A stretch of DNA of 64,000 nt from Dehalococcoidia bacterium (GTDB taxonomy: Bacteria; Chloroflexota; Dehalococcoidia; Lucifugimonadales; UBA3495): NCBI GenBank assembly GCA_022823505.1, contig JAJEIA010000118.1:1-64000 (forward strand). Reading direction: 5' to 3'. This document shows, one piece after another, positions 57,529-64,000 of the stretch (its first letter is position 1; every line of letters starts with the position of its first letter). The translations under genes and the position numbers were made by a program. The notes beneath the pieces are model-generated. The model did not search any database, was not told where the DNA came from, and worked only from the letters and a program-made list of their open reading frames with translations.

Positions 57529-58200
57529 TCAGCAGCCCCACCGGCCTTCGATCTGGCCGGCGAACTGCACGGTTGAGCCTGGGACGATCCCACGGGACGC
57601 GGCCTGACCGGCGTTGATCTCGAGGATGAAACGCACCGGGCCGGTGGACGGATAGCGCGGCAGTTGATCGCGCGGGGTCTCCGGGAGCGGATTGGGCACC
57701 TCCGCGGTTACGCCGTCTACGATGCAGTCCGACCGGATCCACACCATGTCCAGCGGGAAGTGCATATCAGGCATCCAGAAGGTGCGCGGGCCGTCATTTT
57801 CGTAGACGAACAGCATAGCCCGGTCCCGGTCGAGCGACGGGCGACCGGACAGGCCCTGAACGCGCTCCTCCGCGGAAACCGCCAAATCGACGACGTAGAC
57901 CGCGTCCCCGATGATCACGATAGGCGCATCGGGTAATGGCGTCGCCGTGGGTACGGGAGTATTGCTGGGAACGATTGTCGGCGTCGGAGTCGGTGTTGAT
58001 GGCCTTACCGGCGTAGGAAGCGGAGTCATGGCAGGCTGCACGGTAGCGGTTGCGGCGAGCGTTGCCGGTTCGGCGGTCGAGGCACGTGCAGCACCCGGCG
58101 CCGGGTCTTCGGTGCAGGCCATTCCAACGAGCACCAGAACAGTGCAGGCAATCCCTCGCGAAATCTCCGCGAAGGCTCGCTTCCCGCTGTGGCGCCACAC
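57529..58200 (-). CDS. DUF192 domain lipoprotein
   Basis: Lipobox LVLVGMAC, low-complexity PTPTPTIVPSNTPVPTATPLP linker, VQGLSGRPSLDRDRAMLFVYENDGPRTFWMPDMHFPLDMVWI. Confidence 0.88.
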   Translation of the reverse strand: MWRHSGKRAFAEISRGIACTVLVLVGMACTEDPAPGAARASTAEPATLAATATVQPAMTPLPTPVRPSTPTPTPTIVPSNTPVPTATPLPDAPIVIIGDAVYVVDLAVSAEERVQGLSGRPSLDRDRAMLFVYENDGPRTFWMPDMHFPLDMVWIRSDCIVDGVTAEVPNPLPETPRDQLPRYPSTGPVRFILEINAGQAASRGIVPGSTVQFAGQIEGRWGC

Positions 58201-58211
58201 GTGCGAGTGGG

Positions 58212-58997
58212 TTAGCCCAGCTCGGCTCGTATGTCGGTGATCCGCTGCTGCAACGAGCGGAGCAGCACCGCGGTGGGAGGCGGGGCGACGTGAGTGTAGC
58301 CCACACCCATGGCTTGCAGTTCAGACGCGGTCAGGGGGAATGCCGGATGGTTCATGGGCATGGAAAGTTTGGCGCCGCCGGCGGCTTTGACCTCGGCCGC
58401 CAGTTCCTCCAGGCGGGCGCGGATCACCGGACTCTGCGGGTCGCGGATGCCCATGTACTCGGAGAAATCGGTGGGCCCGATGGACACCAGGTCGACGCCG
58501 GGAAGCGCGGCAATCTGGCCGATTTCGCTGATGCCCCGCTCGTCCTCGGTCATGACGGACAGGATGATGTTCTCGTTGGAGGTGCGGGTATGCTCGTCCC
58601 AACTGACGGTGCCGAATCGGGCCGCGCGGGTCCCGCCAGCCCCGCCCCGATGGCCCATGGGGGCGTAGCGAACGGCGTCCACGGCCCGCTTTGCGCCATC
58701 GAGGCCGTCGATGTGGGGGATGATGATGCCCTGTGCCCCGGCGTCCAGCAGGCGCAGGATCAGGTTCTCATCGTTGCCGGGGATGCGGATCATGGAGGTC
58801 ACGCCGGCCAGGTCCGCGGCCACGATCATCTGGCTGATCAGGCCAAGGTCGAATGTGGTGTGCTCCATGTCGATGAACGCTGCGTCAAAGCCGGCCAGGC
58901 CGATGATCTCAACGACCTGGGGGTCGGCGAAGGTCACGTAGGTGCCCAGGGCGAGGCGGTTCTCGCGCAGCGCGCGTCGTACTCGGTTTTCCTGCAT
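58212..58997 (-). CDS. HpcH/HpaI aldolase/citrate lyase family protein
   Basis: GTYVTFADPQVVEIIGLAGFDAAFIDMEHTTFD, LRLLDAGAQGIIIPHIDGLDGAKRAVDAVRYAP. Confidence 0.92.
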   Translation of the reverse strand: MQENRVRRALRENRLALGTYVTFADPQVVEIIGLAGFDAAFIDMEHTTFDLGLISQMIVAADLAGVTSMIRIPGNDENLILRLLDAGAQGIIIPHIDGLDGAKRAVDAVRYAPMGHRGGAGGTRAARFGTVSWDEHTRTSNENIILSVMTEDERGISEIGQIAALPGVDLVSIGPTDFSEYMGIRDPQSPVIRARLEELAAEVKAAGGAKLSMPMNHPAFPLTASELQAMGVGYTHVAPPPTAVLLRSLQQRITDIRAELG

Positions 58998-59048
58998 GTG
59001 GGAATGCTCCTCAGAGGAGATGGTGTCGCGGCCGGGAGGTTCGCCGGG

Positions 59049-59336
59049 TCAATCCAAAGTCTCGTGGGTCGCTGGAGTCTGGGCCGGGTTGACACCATAC
59101 TTTGCCAGGATGGCGTCAACGAAGGGCTTCAATACAACCTCGGCCTGTTCGATGTTGAGCGCCACCGCCGATGCCCCGTCATCCTTGTCGTAGTAGACCA
59201 AAACACCGTCTGCCATCTCTTCGGCGTCTTCTCGTACCTGTCCGTTTTCGATGTACAGCGTTTGCGTTTCGGGAATGTACACTACCGTGGCTTTGGGCAG
59301 TGGTTCCAGTTCGATACGTTTTACCTTGCGGACCAT
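59049..59336 (-). CDS. DUF2283-like small protein (putative antitoxin)
   Basis: KATVVYIPETQTLYIENGQVREDAEEMADGVLVYYDKDDGASAVALNIEQAEVVLKPF; overlaps the upstream ORF. Confidence 0.6.
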   Translation of the reverse strand: MVRKVKRIELEPLPKATVVYIPETQTLYIENGQVREDAEEMADGVLVYYDKDDGASAVALNIEQAEVVLKPFVDAILAKYGVNPAQTPATHETLD

Positions 59337-59656
59337 GGGCCCCCTCCGTACTGACGGTCCAGTCTGCGGTCTCGGTAAGCCGTGTGAAACTGGCCCGTTT
59401 CCGGCGTGCCGATGAAAATCACCTTAATCCATCGACGGGAAGCAGGAACGCGCCCAACGAGAATAGTAATCTCTCGCCCGTCATTGATTTCAGTATACCG
59501 GTCGTAGGGATTCGCGATTATCCGCATAACCCATTCCGGAAGTACGTCGCCGTGCCGCTCCGCGAGCGTGGCCCCATGGCGCGGAGTCTTCGGCAATCTT
59601 GCAAATGCCAGCCTACGGCTTGCATCCTCATCGAAGGCGTCAAATCCCTGGGCCAA
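59321..59656 (-). CDS. DUF4258-like small protein (putative toxin)
   Basis: AERHGDVLPEWVMRIIANPYDRYTEINDGREITILVGRVPASRRWIKVIFI; TTG start at 59656 preceded by GGAGGTG. Confidence 0.55.
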   Translation of the reverse strand: MAQGFDAFDEDASRRLAFARLPKTPRHGATLAERHGDVLPEWVMRIIANPYDRYTEINDGREITILVGRVPASRRWIKVIFIGTPETGQFHTAYRDRRLDRQYGGGPWSAR

Positions 59657-59679
59657 AGATGTGACACCTCCGAGGGTGG

Positions 59680-60771
59680 TTATGCTGCCGCGCCTGTCAG
59701 GTGTGCCACCTGCGGCATCACCTTGTTGGCCAGCAGGCGGGTGGAGTGCTCCCAGGCGGCGTTGTTCTCCGACTGGTCGTACACCAGCATGAGCAGGCCG
59801 CCGAACCCGCCGACGTCGCCGTACAGCCGGTTGATCTTCTCGGCGACGGTATCGGGCGAGCCGATGAGCCACAGGTGTTCGGCCATATACTCGATGTTGA
59901 CCGCCTCGTCCGGCACCTCGTCGTCGTGCTTGAAGACCTTCATCAGGTCGAACTCGCGGAACAGCGGCAGCAGGTAGTCGTGCCAGACGCGGCCCAGCAT
60001 GCCGTTGAGGGCCAGGTCGCGCGCTTCCTCGTCGGTGTCGGCAACGAAAACGTCGCGAACCAGGCGCCAGTCGGCGCGGGACGGAGTGCGGCCGGTGCGT
60101 GCGGCGCCTTCCTCGATGGCCTCCCAGTGGCTGCGGCAGTAGTCGGCGTTGAGGGCCAGGCTCATGGGGATGAAGCCGCGCTCGCCAGCGATCATCAGCG
60201 TGGGCGACTTGTAGCTGACCGAGGCCACGCCGATGGGAGGGTGAGGCTGCTGGTAGGGCCGCAGGAAGAATTCGAGGGTGCCGTACATGGGCTCAGGGAT
60301 GCTGACGTTCCAGTACTTGCCCTTGTACTCAAACGGGCCGTCGTTTGCCCAGATCTTAAGGATGATGTCCAGCGACTCCCGGGTCATGTCCCGGTGCTCG
60401 CCGTTGTTGCCGTCGACGTCGAACAGCGCCCAATCGCTGGGCAGCCCGCTGGCTCCCACGCCGAACAGGAAGCGACCCTGGGAGATGTGATCCAGGTAGG
60501 CCACCCGGTGGGCGAGCTCGGCGGGATGGTGGAAGGGCAGCAGGTGCGCGCCGGACCCCAGCTTGATGCGCTTGGTCTTCATAAGCGCCTGGGCGATCAG
60601 CAGGTCGGGCGCGGGAATGGGCTCCCAGGGCGAGGTGAAATGCTCGCCGATCCAGGCCTCGTCGAAGCCCAGTTCGTCGCACAGTGCCAGGTAGTCCAGG
60701 TCCCACTGGTGGGCGTCGTAGATGTTCCTTTCCGGCGGATGCGACGGCATCATGAACAGTCCGTACTTCAT
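59680..60771 (-). CDS. LLM class flavin-dependent oxidoreductase
   Basis: ELGFDEAWIGEHFTSPWEPIPAPDLLIAQAL, ELAHRVAYLDHISQGRFLFGVGASGLPSDW. Confidence 0.9.
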   Translation of the reverse strand: MKYGLFMMPSHPPERNIYDAHQWDLDYLALCDELGFDEAWIGEHFTSPWEPIPAPDLLIAQALMKTKRIKLGSGAHLLPFHHPAELAHRVAYLDHISQGRFLFGVGASGLPSDWALFDVDGNNGEHRDMTRESLDIILKIWANDGPFEYKGKYWNVSIPEPMYGTLEFFLRPYQQPHPPIGVASVSYKSPTLMIAGERGFIPMSLALNADYCRSHWEAIEEGAARTGRTPSRADWRLVRDVFVADTDEEARDLALNGMLGRVWHDYLLPLFREFDLMKVFKHDDEVPDEAVNIEYMAEHLWLIGSPDTVAEKINRLYGDVGGFGGLLMLVYDQSENNAAWEHSTRLLANKVMPQVAHLTGAAA

Positions 60772-60907
60772 GGTTCCTCCCTGTACAGGATGTGTCCGGC
60801 GTCCGGGCCGGCCTCAGGTGCGGGTTGGTTGCCGTACCATAGCACAATTCGGGCGGGGTTGGCGTCCGTGCTATAGTGACCCATCCAGACATGGCGCGGA
60901 GGCCAAT

Positions 60908-61339
60908 TTGACCACAGCACAATCGGGTAACAGAGTACGGGTTCACTACACGGGCCGCCTGGACGATGGCGAAGTGTTCGACTCATCGGAAGGCGGCACA
61001 CCCATGGCCTTCACCGTCGGAGGTGGCCAGGTGATACCGGGATTCGAGAACGGTGTCGTCGGGATGGCGGTCGGAGAAACCAAGACCGTTCGGATCCCCT
61101 GCGCCGACGCCTACGGCGAGCACCATGCCGACGGCGTGATGCGCGTGCCGCGCGGCGAGTTCCCGCCCGACATGCCCCTGGAAGTCGGAACCAGCGTGCA
61201 GGGCCAGCAGCAAAGCGGGCAGGTGGTGACGTTCGCCATCATCGCCGTCGACGACGAAGCGGTGACGCTGGACGCCAACCATCCGCTGGCAGGGAAAGAC
61301 CTGACCTTTGACCTGACGCTGGTATCCATCGAGGGCTAG
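60908..61339 (+). CDS. FKBP-type peptidyl-prolyl isomerase (SlyD-like)
   Basis: VRVHYTGRLDDGEVFDSSEGGTPMAFTVGGGQVIPGFENGVVGMAVGETKTVRIP. Confidence 0.93.
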   Translation: MTTAQSGNRVRVHYTGRLDDGEVFDSSEGGTPMAFTVGGGQVIPGFENGVVGMAVGETKTVRIPCADAYGEHHADGVMRVPRGEFPPDMPLEVGTSVQGQQQSGQVVTFAIIAVDDEAVTLDANHPLAGKDLTFDLTLVSIEG

Positions 61340-61402
61340 CGGCCTGTCCGACAAACAGCCCAAACGAGATGGAGAGGGTAAGATAGGCGTAGTACTGTTG
61401 CC

Positions 61403-61615
61403 GTGGAGACGGTGATAAGCAAGACCTATCTGCCCTACGATCTTGACCAGCAATTGCTGCTGCCCGCATCCCTGCGGGAGTGGCTGCCCGAGGATCACCT
61501 GGCCTGCTTCATCTCCGACCTGGTGGACCAGTCGGTGTGGTTTAGCGGGCGCGATGCGTGCTTCCAGACGGCGGTGCCCACGCCACTCCTCGCGAACGGG
61601 GAAACACCCGCGTAG
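61403..61615 (+). mobile_element. Truncated IS1182-like transposase N-terminus
   Basis: KTYLPYDLDQQLLLPASLREWLPEDHLACFISDLVDQ, then loss of homology and stop. Confidence 0.65.
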
Positions 61616-61897
61616 AGACCGGCCGTCGATTTGGGCCGGCCTGCGAAGGCGGTCAGCCCACCCCAGCGCACGGTTGAAGCCTGGCGGAATTAGCGCCAGG
61701 GCGCGGTTGAAGCCGGCCACATCCGAGAAACCCTAATCCCCGCGCGGCTGCTGCATATAGCGTGGCCGACTTGGCGGGGGAAAGGGGGTCACGATGGCCA
61801 CGGCCTGCAGGGTCTTCCTACCCGGGGAACTCGCATTCGGGAGCTTGGGCAACCATAACAAAAGTGTCGCCGAATTCGGTGACAAAGGAGGAATATC

Positions 61898-64000
61898 ATG
61901 GAACTGATAAGGACCAAGGCGAGAATGTTTGTTCTCATGGTGACGGTGCTGGCCGCCCTGATGGGAACCGGACTGGCCGGATCGGTGGGCGTGCACGGGC
62001 GCCTCCGGTGGCCGCTCTGGACCTGGACGGGTCGAAATCCAAGTTCTATCTCGAATGCCCCACCGAGACGGTGCCGGAGGGAGAATCCTCCGAAAGTCTA
62101 CCTGATACGTGAGCCCGACCCGGCATACGAGCACACGATGTTCGAGGCCTGGTGGCATACCGATGCGGGCTACGCCGATGAAAACGACTATGTGCCGCTG
62201 CCCGGCGAAAGCGAGTACATACAGTGGACCACCGAAGCCGAACGCCAGGCCAATCGTCAGGCCCGCACCGTTCACATCATCGACGACGATGAGGTGGAGG
62301 GCGACGAACACTTCTGGGTCCGCTTCACCCCGACGGACAACGTGTCGGACCCCAACCACCCCAGCTGGGATGCAAAGTGCCGGATCAGCATCAGGGACGA
62401 CGACCCCCGATGTGACCAAAATCGAGATGGTATCTCTGCCGGCCCGGGGCGACACCTACGGCCTCGGCGAGACCATCGAATTCTCCGCCACCTTCAACAA
62501 CCCGGTGGACGCGGATGGCTACGTCGTCATGGGCTTCTGGATGGGCGGTCGGTGGAGGGGCGGTCTGTACCAGCGCGGCTCCGGCACCGACACCCTGGTG
62601 TTCGCCTACACGGTGAAGCCCGAGGACCGCGACGACGGCATCAAGGTGCACGACGGGTACATCGACCAGGAGGGCCGGCGACACGGCCTCGGCGGCAGTG
62701 GCGACATCTTCATTCACGGCGTGCCGCAGACCCAGGGTGTCGACGGTATCCGGGTGAACAAGCTGTATAAGGGCATCCCAGACCAGTCGGGCCACAAGGT
62801 GGACGGCAGCCAGGCGCCCAGGGCCATCAAAAAATCTCTCGTGGGCAGTCCCACCGACGGGGAAACCTACCGGATTGGCGAGGAGATTGTATTCGAGCTG
62901 ACGTTCAGCGCCCCGGTCCGGGTGCTCGACACCATCCACGCCAGCCTCTGGTTCGACGGAACCAGAGAAGCCCAGCGGCGCGGCGTCAAGTACGTCAGCG
63001 GCAGCGGCACCGACACCCTCAGGTTCATTTACGAGGTGCAGCCGGGCGACCTGGACAGCGACGGACTTCTCTTCGGCGCCATGGATGCCCAGAACCTGGG
63101 AGAAGGCAAGATCAAGGCCCTGGACCACGACGTGAACGCAATCCATACGTACAACGCGTGGTATCTTGACTACAAGGTCGACGGCCGACGGGGCGTGGAG
63201 AAATTGGAGATCATTTCGAGCCCCGGTCAGGGCGAATACGTCGAAATCACGGTTTTCTTCGATACGGCGGTGGTGGCAGATGGAGAGGTGACGCTCCGCC
63301 TGGGAATCGACTACCCGGAAGACCAGCCCAGGTACGCTGCTTACGCGTCAGGATCTGGCACCAAGTCCCCCGTGTTCAAATACGAGGTGGCCACCGCGGA
63401 CTGGAACAACGACGGAATCAGCATCATCTCCGGCGATGACAGCCTCTTCTGGGGAGACGGTATCGTCCGGGCAGCAAGCCCCGACGCGGATCTGGACACC
63501 TGGCACTCGGGACTGAAAAACATCGCTGACCACCGGGTCAACGGAGGGTCCCTGTACCACGACACCTCCGCTCCGAGAATTCGGTCGGTGGGTATCATCT
63601 CCGACCCGGGCGACGACGGAGTGTATGCCGCCGGTGAGAAGATTGTGGTCGCGATAACCTACAACGAGCCCGTCTCAGTGTTCGGTTCGCCGCTGATCGG
63701 ACTGAACATTGGGTCGGAGGTAAAGACTGCCAGGTTTTGGGATCACTCCATGGTCACGAAGGACGTCGACCGGATGGGCATGGAGCCAATTGTGCTGCTG
63801 GCCTACACGGTACAGAATGGAGACTACGACGCCGACGGCGTGTCCATAAAAGCTGACAGTTTCGACCTGAACGGCGGTACCATCTGGGACAAGATCGGCA
63901 ACCATGCCAAGTTGACCCACGAGGCCCTGCCAGCCGACGGCCTCCACAAAGTGGAAGCTCCCGAGGCCAGTAAGTCGGAGGACCCTGCCATCCAGACGGC
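61898..64000 (+). pseudogene. Secreted Calx-beta plus repeat-domain protein, reading frame broken three times; continues past the window end
   Basis: Signal peptide MELIRTKARMFVLMVTVLAALMGTGLAG in one frame; LDLDGSKSKFYLECPTETVPEGESSES in a second; KVYLIREPDPAYEHTMFEAW...RISIRDDD in the first; TTPDVTKIEMVSLPARG... in the third to the window end. Confidence 0.65.

Noticed and set aside
57900-58080. PTPTPTPT / VGVGVGVD low-complexity stretch as a possible tandem repeat element
   Set aside because: It is the Pro/Thr-rich linker of the DUF192 lipoprotein on the minus strand; the plus-strand version is its shadow.

Overview
This 64 kb window is a GC-rich, gene-dense bacterial chromosome segment. 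The gene content (many LLM-class flavin-dependent oxidoreductases, Uma2-family proteins, CaiB/BaiF CoA-transferases, a Gfo/Idh/MocA dehydrogenase, a DUF885 protein) resembles Chloroflexota of the SAR202 type; that taxonomic guess is inference. Core blocks are tyrA-aroA-gmk-lipA (about 2.8-6.9 kb), tRNA-Thr/Tyr/Thr-tuf-rpmG-secE-nusG-rplK-rplA-rplJ-rplL on the minus strand (about 30.1-24.9 kb), serA, a glutamine synthetase family gene, and a split oligopeptide ABC transporter. Accessory genes are interspersed: an OLD-like ATPase, a single-polypeptide Type IIG-like restriction-modification protein, a PaREP1-like gene pair bounded by a duplicated gene 5' end, an MNT/HEPN pair, a DUF4258/DUF2283-like pair, an orphan HigA-like regulator, a retropepsin-like protease and an AlbA_2 ATP-binding protein. 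The most unusual signals are: (1) two tandem small-protein modules at 0.55-1.27 kb, each with its own near-consensus promoter, RBS, ORF ending in YGIPMAGVRYYSF[VA]PE, and hairpin; (2) a 38-bp perfect palindrome with satellite TTTAGAGTAG motifs at 56.3-56.5 kb; (3) an in-frame TAA in a peptide-binding protein gene, with a further 78 conserved-looking residues after it; (4) a Calx-beta/repeat-domain secreted protein broken over three frames; (5) a tRNA-tuf cluster lacking the tRNA-Gly(TCC) usual in E. coli, with a tRNA-Gly(TCC) 1.9 kb away on the opposite strand. All calls come from reading the sequence and supplied translations; no searches were run.
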